From SIG480 sp045649265 (lineage in GTDB: Bacteria > Bacillota > Clostridia > Oscillospirales > JAAYXM01): a stretch of DNA of 64,000 nucleotides. The translations under genes were made by a program, and so were the position numbers. Position 1 is the stretch's first letter, and every line of letters begins with the position of its first letter. Below the pieces are notes generated by a model. It ran no database searches. It saw only the letters and a program-made list of their open reading frames with translations, and was not told where the DNA came from. Below are positions 25,641 to 34,767 of this stretch, piece after piece. Where the stretch lies: contig JAZRPO010000059.1 in the NCBI GenBank assembly GCA_045649265.1, positions 1 through 64,000 on the forward strand, in the 5' to 3' direction.

Positions 25641-26522
25641 ATGAAAAGAGCTATTGCACTTGGTTTTTTTGACGGTGTACATATTGGTCACGGTGCGCTA
25701 TTTAACAAAACAAAGCAAATTGCGCAGGAGCGCGGGCTTTTTCCATGTGTTATGACCTATTCTTCGCATCCTTCCGAAATTCTTTCACCAAAGAGGGTTC
25801 CTCTTATCAATACAACATCCGAGCGAGCTTCTCTCATCTCGGAACTGTACGGAATTTCAGATATTGTGATTAAAGATTTTACGATTGAATATGCATCTCT
25901 TTCCTGCGAAGATTTTTTTGATAAAATTCTTATATCAGAGCTTTCCTGCGAGCATGTCATTGCGGGTTATGATTTCCGCTTTGGTAAAAACGGCTCGGGA
26001 GATGTTTCAACTCTGCGGGAGTTGTGCCGCAAAAACAACATGGGCTGCGAAATTGTTGATGTGGTAGAGTGTGACGGTGAGGCTGTAAACTCCTCGCGCA
26101 TTCGGAAGCTGATTGAGGCAGGTGATATGGAAACCTCCTCTCGGCTTCTCGGCCATCACCACTGCACGATTTCCCCGGTCGTCCACGGACAAGCTTTGGG
26201 GGCTTCGATCGGGTTTGCAACTGCAAATCAGCATTTTGACAAAGCCATAGGGCTTCCAAAGCGCGGAGTTTATGCTTCACGCGTCACGATTGACGGAAAA
26301 ACCTATAAATCAATAACAAATATAGGTGTCCGCCCGACGGTGTGTGAGGAAAGCGAAGTCGTTGCCGAGACTCATATCCCGTCATTCTCCGAAAATCTTT
26401 ACGGAAAACTGATGAAAACGGAATTTGTAAAATTCATCCGTGAGGAAAGAGCTTTTCCTTCACTCGATGCTTTATATGAGCAAATATCACAAGACTTGCT
26501 TTTTCTGATGCAAGAAAATTAG
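25641..26522 (+). CDS. ribF: Bifunctional riboflavin kinase / FAD synthetase
   Basis: Converts riboflavin to FMN and then FAD. The N-terminal nucleotidyltransferase domain has GFFDGVHIGHGALF and later the AGYDFRFGKNGSGD segment plus SSRIRKLI. The kinase barrel follows from about residue 165 (GQALGASIGFATANQ, LPKRGVYASRV, SITNIGVRPT, ETHIPSF). The ATG at 25641 follows GAGGTGG inside the end of truB, giving 293 residues. It is the last gene of the rimP operon, as in Bacillus. Confidence 0.96.
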   Translation: MKRAIALGFFDGVHIGHGALFNKTKQIAQERGLFPCVMTYSSHPSEILSPKRVPLINTTSERASLISELYGISDIVIKDFTIEYASLSCEDFFDKILISELSCEHVIAGYDFRFGKNGSGDVSTLRELCRKNNMGCEIVDVVECDGEAVNSSRIRKLIEAGDMETSSRLLGHHHCTISPVVHGQALGASIGFATANQHFDKAIGLPKRGVYASRVTIDGKTYKSITNIGVRPTVCEESEVVAETHIPSFSENLYGKLMKTEFVKFIREERAFPSLDALYEQISQDLLFLMQEN

Positions 26523-26542
26523 AGGTTTTTACAGAAAATTCA

Positions 26543-26571
26543 TTGATTTTGCCTATATTATTTGGTACAAT
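26543..26571 (+). promoter_or_regulatory. Promoter upstream of the PucR/CdaR-type regulator and ftsEX
   Basis: TTGATT (26543-26548), a 17-base spacer and TACAAT (26566-26571) lie 76 bases upstream of the ATG at 26648. Confidence 0.75.
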
Positions 26572-26647
26572 ATAAATTGATGTAGTGTCGTTACAATGCG
26601 TTTTTTCAATAATGAAAAAACGCAACTCTGTTAAAGGTGGATTTGTT

Positions 26648-27739
26648 ATGGCTTGGGCAATGCTTCAAAATACCATCCTTCAAATGAAGGAGGCAACCGA
26701 CCGCACAGTCGGTGTCATAAACGTTTCGGGTGTCGTCTGCGCCTGCACAGACACTTCTATGAAAGGTTCTGTGCACGATGGTGCAATAAATGCGCTTGAG
26801 GAAATGATCGGCTCGTATCTTGTATTTGACGGATGTACATACAAGCCCATCGCAACTCCCGGAGCCCGTTTTGAATACGTAGTCTTTGTTGAGGGTGAAG
26901 ATGAGCAGGCAAAAAGCCTCGCAATTATGGCTTCTCTCGCCGTTGGTAATGCCAAAAAGTATTATGACGAAAAGCACGACCGCACAACCTTCGTCAAAAA
27001 CATAATTCTTGATAATATTCTTTCAGGGGATATTTACATGAAGGCAAACGAGCTTCGTATGCCTCAGGAAATCCCACATATTGTATTTCTCATCCGTCAG
27101 ACAGAGCATTGCGATACGGCAGCACTTGATGTTGTTTCCAATATGTTCCCCGACAAGCAGAAGGATTTTGTAATAAGCATAAGCGAAAACGAAATTGCAC
27201 TTGTGCATGAGGTTTCTCCTTCCGATAAATCACAGGATTTTATAAAAATAGCCGAGGCTGTCCGTGACACCTTAAAATCAGAGCTCCTCACAAAAACGGA
27301 AATCGGCATAGGCACCGTGGCTTTTGCTCTCAAAGACCTTGCTGTTTCTTATAAAGAGGCTCAATCGGCAATCAATGTCGGAAAAATGTTCGATACGGAA
27401 CGCGAAATCATGAGCTACGAAAATCTCGGAATCGGGCGTCTTATTTATCAGCTACCCACGACACTCTGCGAAATGTTCTTATCCGAGGTGTTCCACGACA
27501 ATTCTCTCGAAGCTCTTGATTCCGAAACGCTCATGACCATACAGAAGTTTTTCGAGAATAACCTCAACGTATCGGAAACATCAAGAAATCTTTTTGTCCA
27601 CAGAAACACCCTGGTCTACAGACTTGAAAAAATAAAGAAAATAACAGGTCTTGACCTTCGCGAGTTTGACGATGCTATTATTTTCAGAGTTGCGCTTATG
27701 GTAAAGAAATACCTTTCTTCGCAAAGGTCAACTTTTTAA
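26648..27739 (+). CDS. PucR/CdaR-type helix-turn-helix protein
   Basis: A 363-residue predicted regulator. The C-terminal ~60 residues (KFFENNLNVSETSRNLFVHRNTLVYRLEKIKKITGLDLR) form the PucR-type helix-turn-helix (shown in part: SETSRNLFVHRNTLVYRLEK). The middle resembles the GGDEF-like domain of CdaR proteins (IGIGTVAFALKDLAVSYKEA). The N-terminal ~130 residues are less clear. The ATG follows AAGGTGG. It is the first gene before ftsE-ftsX and a peptidoglycan hydrolase. Whether it regulates that operon is inference from position only. Confidence 0.85.
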   Translation: MAWAMLQNTILQMKEATDRTVGVINVSGVVCACTDTSMKGSVHDGAINALEEMIGSYLVFDGCTYKPIATPGARFEYVVFVEGEDEQAKSLAIMASLAVGNAKKYYDEKHDRTTFVKNIILDNILSGDIYMKANELRMPQEIPHIVFLIRQTEHCDTAALDVVSNMFPDKQKDFVISISENEIALVHEVSPSDKSQDFIKIAEAVRDTLKSELLTKTEIGIGTVAFALKDLAVSYKEAQSAINVGKMFDTEREIMSYENLGIGRLIYQLPTTLCEMFLSEVFHDNSLEALDSETLMTIQKFFENNLNVSETSRNLFVHRNTLVYRLEKIKKITGLDLREFDDAIIFRVALMVKKYLSSQRSTF

Positions 27740-27777
27740 GCTTGGTTGTGTGCTTCACACGGAAAGGATTGTGAAAT

Positions 27778-28458
27778 ATGGTTAGGCTTCTGGATGTCTG
27801 TAAGGTTTATGAAAACGGAACTCCGGCTCTTGCAGGCATCAATCTCAAAATAGATGACGGAGAGTTTGTTTTTCTTGTCGGCTCTTCCGCATCGGGCAAA
27901 TCAACCATTGTTAAGATACTTACATCCGAAGTTCAGATGACCTCAGGCCGAGGCATTGTAAATGGGTTTAACTTAAACCGTATAAAGCCCTCTAAAATTC
28001 CGGAGCTCCGCAGGACAGTCGGGGTCGTTTTTCAGGACTTTCGTCTTATTGATAAAAAAACAGTTTATGAAAACGTTGCTTTTGCAATGCGGGCAGTCGG
28101 TGCATCTCCCCGTACAATAAAAAGCCGCGTGCCATATGTGTTGAATCTTGTCGGCCTTGAACACAAGGCAAAATGCCTCCCCGATGAGCTTTCCGGCGGA
28201 GAAAGGCAGAGGGTTGCAGTTGCCCGTGCCATCGTAAATAATCCGAAGATGATTATTGCTGATGAGCCGACAGGTAACCTTGACCCCAAAATGTCGATAG
28301 AAATAATGAGCCTTTTGGAAAAGATAAATGAGCTTGGAACCACCGTATTGGTTGTCACTCACGAACGCGAGCTTGTCGATGAGTTTGTCAAGCGAGTTAT
28401 AACAATTGACTGCGGTCGGATTATAAGCGATAAAACAGGTGGGTATTATCAAAAATGA
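27778..28458 (+). CDS. ftsE: Cell-division ATP-binding protein FtsE
   Basis: An ABC ATPase of 226 residues. Walker A is GSSASGKSTI (the loop reads SSASGKS), the Q-loop is VFQDFRLI, the signature is LSGGERQRVAVARAI, and Walker B IIADEPTGNLD with an H-loop VTHERELVDEF follows. FtsE with FtsX activates septal or wall hydrolases. The stop overlaps the ftsX start (ATGA), and the downstream coiled-coil hydrolase is the expected effector. Confidence 0.96.
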   Translation: MVRLLDVCKVYENGTPALAGINLKIDDGEFVFLVGSSASGKSTIVKILTSEVQMTSGRGIVNGFNLNRIKPSKIPELRRTVGVVFQDFRLIDKKTVYENVAFAMRAVGASPRTIKSRVPYVLNLVGLEHKAKCLPDELSGGERQRVAVARAIVNNPKMIIADEPTGNLDPKMSIEIMSLLEKINELGTTVLVVTHERELVDEFVKRVITIDCGRIISDKTGGYYQK

Positions 28459-29342
28459 GACTTTATAATATATCTTACTTTTTACGCGAAGGAATTCATA
28501 GTATTTTTTCTCATCGGCTTATGAGTTTGGCTGCGATGAGCGTTATTACTTCATGTCTTCTTCTCATGGGCAGCTTCTCCCTCCTCGCCGCAAACATTGA
28601 CCGCCTTCTTGCCGATGTTGAAAGCAAAAACAAGATTGTCGCCTTTGTTGACGATTCATATTCCGAAGAGGCTTCCCGGGCTCTTGAAAGAGATGTCCTC
28701 GCAATTCCTGAGATTGCCTCAGCCGAATTTATGACAAAGCAGGAAGCTCTTGAAAATTTTAAAGAAGATTTCGGCGATGAAAGCGAGCTTCTTGACGGTC
28801 TTGACGAGCGCAACCCGCTTCGTGACCGCTACACAGTCACCCTGCACAAAATTGAGGACACGCAGAAGGTTTCGGATGCGCTCAAAGAAATCACGGGCAT
28901 CGCAAAGGTTTCTGCCCGGAGTGATATATCAGATAAAATCATTCAGGTGCGAGACGTTGTTACCATAGTTTGCACAGCGCTTATCCTCATTCTCGTTCTC
29001 GTATCCGTCTTTATAATTTCAAATACAGTAAATCTCACTATATTTAACAGGCGCGAGGAGATTGCCATAATGAAAATGATTGGAGCTACCAACGGCTTCA
29101 TACGTTTACCATTTGTAATTGAGGGGGTTCTCATAGGAATTGCAGGCGCCCTTATTGCAATCTTCCTTCAATGGGGAGTTTACGAATATATTGTCGCAGG
29201 CGCCCTCTCGGGAATAAGCTTTATTCCGACAATCCCCTTCGGAGAATGCGTAGGTTATCTTGTTCTTACCTTCTTCGGCACAGGTGTCCTTGTCGGTGGA
29301 GTCGGAAGCGCCATAACCCTTCGAAAATTCTTGAAAGTATAA
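28455..29342 (+). CDS. ftsX: Cell-division protein FtsX
   Basis: The membrane partner of FtsE, 295 residues. It has a first transmembrane helix at about 22-45, a large extracytoplasmic domain with KIVAFVDDSYSEEASRALE and FKEDFGDES, and three C-terminal membrane helices (about 170-190, 220-240, 265-285), including the NTVNLTIFNRREEIAIMKMIGA cytoplasmic loop typical of FtsX. It overlaps ftsE by 4 bases. Confidence 0.95.
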   Translation: MRLYNISYFLREGIHSIFSHRLMSLAAMSVITSCLLLMGSFSLLAANIDRLLADVESKNKIVAFVDDSYSEEASRALERDVLAIPEIASAEFMTKQEALENFKEDFGDESELLDGLDERNPLRDRYTVTLHKIEDTQKVSDALKEITGIAKVSARSDISDKIIQVRDVVTIVCTALILILVLVSVFIISNTVNLTIFNRREEIAIMKMIGATNGFIRLPFVIEGVLIGIAGALIAIFLQWGVYEYIVAGALSGISFIPTIPFGECVGYLVLTFFGTGVLVGGVGSAITLRKFLKV

Positions 29343-29355
29343 GGAGGTGTTTTGT

Positions 29356-30528
29356 TTGGGTAAAAAGTCCGTGCGCATCACTTCTGCACTTATCGCAATC
29401 CTTCTTGTCTTCCTGCTTGTTTTTTCCATGTTTGCTCAATTTGTTGCCCGTGCGGATGCTGCTCAGACAGTTTCCAGCTTGAATAATAAGCTCGCAAATC
29501 TCGCAAATGAAAAAAGCAAGATTCAGAAAGAGCTTAAACAGATACAATCAAAAAAACAATCAACCATGACAAAAAAAGCCGCTCTTGACAAGCAGATTAA
29601 TGTCACCGAGCAGGAAATAGACACAATAAACGAGCTTATTAAAGCTCTTGATGTCCAACTTACAACCGTTTCAGCTGAGCTTTCGGAGGCACAGAAAAAA
29701 GAGCAGACCGAGAATGAGGATTTTCTCAAACGCGTTCGAATTATGGAGGAGGAAGGCTCGGCATCCATGCTGGGCATAATCCTCTCAGCAGACAGCTTCT
29801 CGGATATGCTTACCCGCACCGAGCTTATCGGTGACATTGTTGAGGGAGATAAGAAGCTCATGCGTTCCCTCGCCGAGACGAGAGCAAGCATCGAAGCAAA
29901 AAAAACAGAGATTGACGAGGCGCGCACAGCGCAGGCGAACGCCAGAAAAAACCTTGTTGAAAAGCAGAACTCTCTCGAATCACAGTATACTTCCGCTAAC
30001 AATCTCATAAAATCTCTTAATGTAGAGGCCGCACAATATGAAAAGGCTTTCAATGAGGCAGAAAGAGCTATGGATGCCGCCCGAGCTGAGCTTCAAAGCC
30101 TGCTTTCTTCCTCCGGCTCATCTACATATGTCGGCGGTGAGTTCCGTTGGCCGACAGCAGCTACAAGAATCACGTCGTATTACGGAACCCGAAAAGATCC
30201 GATAACGAAAAAGTCATCCATGCATACCGGCGTTGACATCGGAGCCAGCATGGGCAGCAACATCTTTGCCGCAAACAGCGGAACCGTTATCGTTGCAGGC
30301 TGGTCCAGCAAGGGGTACGGGAATTACGTTGTTATTGACCACGGCGGCGGAAAATCCACGCTGTATGCACATATGAGCAAGATTATCGCCAAGAAGGGCG
30401 CAAAGGTAGTTAAGGGCGATGTAATCGGTCTTGTCGGCTCAACCGGATACTCGACAGGCCCGCATCTACACTTTGAAATTCTTATAAACGGAAAACACAC
30501 AAATCCGATGAACTATTTTAAAAAATAG
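29356..30528 (+). CDS. PcsB/EnvC-type murein hydrolase: coiled coil plus LytM (M23) domain
   Basis: A 390-residue exported protein. A signal/membrane segment covers residues 1-35 (ITSALIAILLVFLLVFSMF). A long coiled coil at about 38-245 is rich in Lys, Glu and Gln heptads. The C-terminal M23 domain at about 270-390 has the zinc ligands HTGVD and HLHF with AHMSKI between. FtsEX-controlled hydrolases of this form split the septum (EnvC in E. coli, PcsB in streptococci). I prefer the TTG at 29356, 8 bases after AGGAGG, over the GTG at 29347 inside that site. The ligands are complete, so it may be an active endopeptidase, unlike E. coli EnvC. Confidence 0.9.
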   Translation: MGKKSVRITSALIAILLVFLLVFSMFAQFVARADAAQTVSSLNNKLANLANEKSKIQKELKQIQSKKQSTMTKKAALDKQINVTEQEIDTINELIKALDVQLTTVSAELSEAQKKEQTENEDFLKRVRIMEEEGSASMLGIILSADSFSDMLTRTELIGDIVEGDKKLMRSLAETRASIEAKKTEIDEARTAQANARKNLVEKQNSLESQYTSANNLIKSLNVEAAQYEKAFNEAERAMDAARAELQSLLSSSGSSTYVGGEFRWPTAATRITSYYGTRKDPITKKSSMHTGVDIGASMGSNIFAANSGTVIVAGWSSKGYGNYVVIDHGGGKSTLYAHMSKIIAKKGAKVVKGDVIGLVGSTGYSTGPHLHFEILINGKHTNPMNYFKK

Positions 30529-30544
30529 CAGCAAAAATTGTAGT

Positions 30545-30566
30545 GGGGCGATGAAGACATCGCCCC
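30545..30566 (+). terminator. Intergenic hairpin, possible weak terminator
   Basis: GGGGCGATG pairs with CATCGCCCC (9 bp, loop AAGA), followed after 7 bases by TTTTT. It sits between the hydrolase gene and the S41 protease gene. The displaced T-run makes it a partial terminator at best. Confidence 0.5.
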
Positions 30567-30592
30567 AGACACTTTTTACTTAGGAGGAACAT

Positions 30593-31822
30593 ATGAGAAA
30601 AAAGCATTTTATGACAACTGTTGCTCTCATGCTTCTCACCGCAGCCCTCACATATTGCATCGCACTCTATGCTGCAGAGCGTGAGTATAACGCAAAGCTT
30701 GCGGACCTTTCAGAAAAAGAAACGCAATATGCTCGAATTGCAGAGGTCAGAAGCTATATTGACAAATACTATGTGAACGACTTTGATGAGAACAAGCTCA
30801 CAGACGGAGCACTCGCCGGAATGGTTGCAATGCTCGGCGACCCATGGTCACGTTATCTCACGCCTGACCAGTTTTCATCAGTCCTTGCATCACTCAACAG
30901 CAAGATGGTCGGCATCGGAGTGAACACCACTTATGATGAAAAAAATGAGGCTATCCTGGTGCTTGATGTTTTTGAGGGCTCGCCCGCCGAATATGCAAAA
31001 ATTGCCCCGCGCGACAGAATTGTCAGCGTTGACGGCAAGAAGGTTTCAGATATCGGCTACGATGCCGCCGTTAAAAGTGTCACCGGTGCGGTTGACACGC
31101 CAGTTTCCATTGTCATTGAGCGTGATGGTGTTGATGCTCCGATAAACATGAGCATTACCCGCCGTGAGTTTGACATTCCGAATGTGAGCTCGAAAATTCT
31201 TGACGGCAATATCGGTTATGTTAAAATATCTACCTTTGATACAAATGTTGATAAGGACGCTGCAAAAGCCCTTGACCAGCTTAAAAAGGCTAATGTTACG
31301 GGAGTTGTTTTTGATGTCAGAAACAATCCCGGAGGCTCTTTGACAGTTCTGGTTAATACGCTTGATCCCCTTCTTCCGGAAGGAACGATAATCCGCGAAG
31401 AGGACAAAAACGGAAAGGTAACAACGTACCCCTCCGACAAAAATGAGCTTGAACTTCCAATGGTTGTTATTACAAACGAATATTCCATAAGCGCGGCAGA
31501 ATTTTTTGCAGAGGCGCTCCGCGAGGCAGGCAAAGCCGACATAGTGGGCGAACCTACAACGGGAAAGGGAGTTGCACAAAACAATATTCCGCTGAAAGAC
31601 GGCTCAGGGCTTGTGCTTTCCGTCAGCAAGTATTATACCGGCACAGGAAAAAGCCTTGCTGACTCGGGCGGCATCGTCCCCGACAGGCTCATTGAGCTTA
31701 CCGATGAAGAGAAAAAGAATTTTTATCTTCTGACCGTAGCTTCAGACCGCCAGCTTCAGGAGGCAATGAAGATTATCAACGAAAAGGTTGCCGCTAAAAA
31801 ACAACCGACGGAAGCTCAATAA
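30593..31822 (+). CDS. S41 C-terminal-processing protease (CtpA/CtpB type)
   Basis: A 409-residue membrane-anchored or secreted PDZ protease. An N-terminal hydrophobic segment (residues 8-30) precedes the family's helical region (VRSYIDKYYVNDFDENKL) and a PDZ domain (GVNTTYDEKNE...SPAEYAKIAPRDRIVSVDGKKV shown in part). The protease core has Ser300 (YSISAAEFFAE) and Lys325 (TTGKGVAQ), 25 residues apart. It follows the FtsEX hydrolase with no gap for another gene, as in many Firmicutes where ctpA neighbours ftsEX. Confidence 0.92.
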   Translation: MRKKHFMTTVALMLLTAALTYCIALYAAEREYNAKLADLSEKETQYARIAEVRSYIDKYYVNDFDENKLTDGALAGMVAMLGDPWSRYLTPDQFSSVLASLNSKMVGIGVNTTYDEKNEAILVLDVFEGSPAEYAKIAPRDRIVSVDGKKVSDIGYDAAVKSVTGAVDTPVSIVIERDGVDAPINMSITRREFDIPNVSSKILDGNIGYVKISTFDTNVDKDAAKALDQLKKANVTGVVFDVRNNPGGSLTVLVNTLDPLLPEGTIIREEDKNGKVTTYPSDKNELELPMVVITNEYSISAAEFFAEALREAGKADIVGEPTTGKGVAQNNIPLKDGSGLVLSVSKYYTGTGKSLADSGGIVPDRLIELTDEEKKNFYLLTVASDRQLQEAMKIINEKVAAKKQPTEAQ

Positions 31823-31905
31823 AAATATACATTCGCATGTAATATTCGCAAGAGAAGTTAATATCATAATATAGACATAACTTTCCGTTTCGTGAGGTGG
31901 CGCTT

Positions 31906-32595
31906 TTGCGGATATGCGTTGTTAATATTGATGAGGAAAAAAGCCGAAAAGGGTTTGAAATTCTTTTTCACGGTTGCTTTCGTGGTGCTGAAATATACAC
32001 GGTTTTTCTTTCCCCACGGATTTCCCGCAGGAAAAGACTGAAACTCATAAAAAAGCTGCAGCTGCTCAAAATTTCCTTTGCAGCACTTCCGGAGGATTGC
32101 TTATACTCTCATCACCTTCAGCAAGCAGGAATCTCAACAGTTTCCGCAGACGAGTGTTTTTCTCCGGCAATAGCCGAAATGGCCCTTTCCTTTGCGAAGC
32201 AGTATAAAACTCCAAAATGCTTTTATATTTGCGGCGGCGGTTTTTTTACCGTAACGAAAATTGCTTTGCGGCTTCTTGAAGAAACAAACGACGTTTTTGT
32301 TTCCTGTGCCGATTTTGATGCAGTTTATGATGCTTGTGCAGATATGTGCGGAGCTGTAATAAAGGCTTCTCCCCCAAAAGAAGCTGTCTGCATCTATCCT
32401 TGCGACAAGAGAAATTTTCTTTGTTTCCGAGACGTGTCACTCTCCTTCTCCGATTTTTCGATTTCGTTCCCGGAGACAGCCTTCTCGGATATTGCGCCGG
32501 CAACACGGCCCGCACTTGCACAAATTCTTCAATTTTGCGGAATTTTGGGGAATTCTGAGATAAAAACAGAACTTTTAACAGAACAAAACTGCTAA
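31906..32595 (+). CDS. Uncharacterised Cys-rich protein between S41 protease and greA
   Basis: A 229-residue protein that I do not recognise. It begins LRICVVNIDEEKSRKGFEILFHGCF and contains about ten cysteines but no clear CxxC pair. There is no signal peptide or long membrane segment. The middle region, SPAIAEMALSFAKQYKTPKCFYICGGGFFTVTKIALRLL, has a Rossmann-like glycine stretch (YICGGGFFT). The start is most likely the TTG at 31906 after GTGAGGTGG; a GTG at 31897 overlaps that site. It ends about 130 bases before greA, in front of greA's own promoter. Confidence 0.6.
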   Translation: MRICVVNIDEEKSRKGFEILFHGCFRGAEIYTVFLSPRISRRKRLKLIKKLQLLKISFAALPEDCLYSHHLQQAGISTVSADECFSPAIAEMALSFAKQYKTPKCFYICGGGFFTVTKIALRLLEETNDVFVSCADFDAVYDACADMCGAVIKASPPKEAVCIYPCDKRNFLCFRDVSLSFSDFSISFPETAFSDIAPATRPALAQILQFCGILGNSEIKTELLTEQNC

Positions 32596-32611
32596 ATTTT
32601 AAAAGCTTTAC

Positions 32612-32640
32612 TTGACAATTTACATTTTGATATCTATAAT
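32612..32640 (+). promoter_or_regulatory. Consensus promoter of greA-lysS
   Basis: TTGACA (32612-32617), a 17-base spacer and TATAAT (32635-32640) match consensus exactly. The leader is about 80 bases to the greA ATG. Confidence 0.9.
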
Positions 32641-32728
32641 ATGATACATTGCAAAGTATTGCTTCCTTTTTATATAGTAGATTATATGAAAAATGCTTTT
32701 ATTATGATAGGAAGAAGAGGGATTGGAA

Positions 32729-33199
32729 ATGGCGAAAACTTATAAACTCACAAAAGAACGACTACAGGAGCTCCGCGACGAGCTCAACTACTTAAAAAAT
32801 GTCAGAGAGAACGAGGTTGCGGAGCTTATTAAGGAAGCCCGCTCTTTCGGAGACCTTTCCGAAAACAGCGAGTATGAAGAGGCCAAAAACGAGCAGGGCC
32901 GTCTCTTTTCAAGAAAAGCTGAGATTGAAAACATCATAGCAAATGCTGAAATTATCGAAATTACATCAAATACCGACGAGGTTCATACCGGCTCCCATGT
33001 TACGGTTTGCGATATGTCTGACGGATCAAATGAGGAATATTGGCTTGTCGGCTCTCAGGAAGCAGACCCGTACAAGGGCAGGATTTCGGACGAGTCTCCA
33101 TTCGGACGCGCACTCCTTGGAAAAAGCGTCGGAGATATTGTCGGTGTCGAAGCGCCGTGCGGTATCATTGAATATAAAATAATTGAGATTGGAAACTGA
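32729..33199 (+). CDS. greA: Transcription elongation factor GreA
   Basis: GreA rescues backtracked RNA polymerase. The 156-residue protein has the N-terminal coiled-coil finger (YKLTKERLQELRDELNYLK) with the acidic tip DLSENSEYEEAKNEQ and the C-terminal FKBP-like domain (ISDESPFGRALLGKSVGDIV). The frame opens at a TTG at 32723, but ATG 32729 has GAAGAGG 8 bases upstream. It is the first gene of greA-lysS. Confidence 0.97.
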   Translation: MAKTYKLTKERLQELRDELNYLKNVRENEVAELIKEARSFGDLSENSEYEEAKNEQGRLFSRKAEIENIIANAEIIEITSNTDEVHTGSHVTVCDMSDGSNEEYWLVGSQEADPYKGRISDESPFGRALLGKSVGDIVGVEAPCGIIEYKIIEIGN

Positions 33200-33261
33200 T
33201 TTTTTTGGCGGACGCATAAATTGTGACCGCCAATGGTTCATTAAAGTGGAGGAAATTTAAA

Positions 33262-34764
33262 ATGGCAACTGAAGAAAAGAGAACACAGGAAGCTCCCGTT
33301 GAAGATCTGAGCGAAATTCTCAGAATTCGCAGGGACAAGCTCGCAAATCTGTGTGCAGACGGCGAGAACCCGTTTGAAATAGTTAAATATGACCAGACTC
33401 ATCATTCAACGGAAATCAAAGACAGCTTTGACGAGCTGGAAGGCAAAACCGTAAGCATTGCAGGCCGTATGATGAGCCGCCGTGGCATGGGAAAAGCCTC
33501 CTTCTGCGACATCCAGGACCTTGAAGGAAAAATCCAGATTTATGTCCGCATAGATGATGTCGGCGAGGATTCCTTTGCAAAGTTCAAGAAATTTGATATA
33601 GGTGATATTGTCGGTGCCGTCGGAACTGTTTTCCGCACAAAAACCGGAGAGATTTCAATTCATTGCTCCGAAATCACGCTTCTTTCAAAATCCTTGAAGC
33701 CGCTTCCGGAAAAATACCACGGTCTCACAAATACAGATATTCGCTATCGTCAGAGATATGTTGACCTTATCGTAAATCCAGAGGTACGTGACACGTTCAT
33801 AAAACGCTCTAAAATCATCAGCTCAATCCGCCGTTATCTCGACTCGCAAGGCTTTATAGAGGTTGAAACTCCTATGCTCGTTTCAAATGCGGGAGGCGCA
33901 GCAGCCCGTCCGTTTGAAACCCATTTCAACGCCTTGAACGAGGATTTCAAGCTTCGCATTTCTCTTGAGCTTTATCTCAAACGCCTCATAGTCGGCGGTC
34001 TTGAAAAGGTGTATGAAATCGGCAGAGTCTTCCGGAACGAAGGTCTTGACACGCGCCACAACCCTGAGTTTACGCTCATGGAGCTTTATCAGGCATATAC
34101 CGACTATCACGGTATGATGGACCTTACCGAAAATATGTTCCGCCACGTTGCAAACGAAGTTCTCGGAACTACAACAATCGTCTATAACGGAGTCGAAATA
34201 GACCTTAGCAAGCCTTTTGAAAGAATAACCATGGTTGATGCTGTAAAGAAATATTCCGGTGTTGATTTTAACGAAATTCACTCGGATGACGAAGCAAAGG
34301 CCATCGCAAAGGAAAAGCACGTTGATTTTGAAAAAAGGCACAAGAAGGGTGACATCTTAAATCTCTTCTTTGAGGAGTTTGTAGAGGAGCATCTTATCCA
34401 GCCCATCTTCGTTATGGACCACCCGATTGAAATTTCTCCGCTCACGAAGAAAAAGCCGGAGGATCCAAACTATGTTGAGCGTTTTGAGATGTTTATGAAT
34501 GGTTGGGAAATGTGTAATGCATATTCCGAGCTCAACGACCCCATCGACCAGCGTGAGCGCTTCAAGGACCAGGAAAAACAGCTTTCTCAGGGCAACGAAG
34601 AAGCAAACACAACTGATGAAGACTTTCTTAATGCTCTTGAAATCGGTATGCCTCCCACAGGCGGCATAGGCTACGGAATTGACCGTATGTGTATGCTCTT
34701 TACCGACAGTGCGGCAATAAGAGATGTTCTCCTCTTCCCAACGATGAAGTCCGAGAAGGAGTAA
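33262..34764 (+). CDS. lysS: Lysyl-tRNA synthetase (class II)
   Basis: A class II aminoacyl-tRNA synthetase of 500 residues. The OB-fold anticodon domain is at about 50-160. Motif 2 reads GRVFRNEGLDTRHNPEFT, and motif 3 reads GIGYGIDRMCMLFTDSAAIR (20 residues). The ATG at 33262 is preceded by GTGGAGG and fits the usual N-terminus; the frame opens earlier at 33223. It charges tRNA-Lys and follows greA by about 60 bases. Confidence 0.97.
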   Translation: MATEEKRTQEAPVEDLSEILRIRRDKLANLCADGENPFEIVKYDQTHHSTEIKDSFDELEGKTVSIAGRMMSRRGMGKASFCDIQDLEGKIQIYVRIDDVGEDSFAKFKKFDIGDIVGAVGTVFRTKTGEISIHCSEITLLSKSLKPLPEKYHGLTNTDIRYRQRYVDLIVNPEVRDTFIKRSKIISSIRRYLDSQGFIEVETPMLVSNAGGAAARPFETHFNALNEDFKLRISLELYLKRLIVGGLEKVYEIGRVFRNEGLDTRHNPEFTLMELYQAYTDYHGMMDLTENMFRHVANEVLGTTTIVYNGVEIDLSKPFERITMVDAVKKYSGVDFNEIHSDDEAKAIAKEKHVDFEKRHKKGDILNLFFEEFVEEHLIQPIFVMDHPIEISPLTKKKPEDPNYVERFEMFMNGWEMCNAYSELNDPIDQRERFKDQEKQLSQGNEEANTTDEDFLNALEIGMPPTGGIGYGIDRMCMLFTDSAAIRDVLLFPTMKSEKE

Positions 34765-34767
34765 ATT

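Noticed and set aside
29523..30053. 176-codon open frame antisense to the coiled-coil hydrolase
   Set aside because: Mirror of the coiled-coil codons, rich in Ser, Phe and Arg; no start signal.
33203..33235. TTGGCGG...CCGCCAA inverted repeat between greA and lysS as a terminator
   Set aside because: Only 7 bp with a 15-base loop and no T-run; too weak to call.
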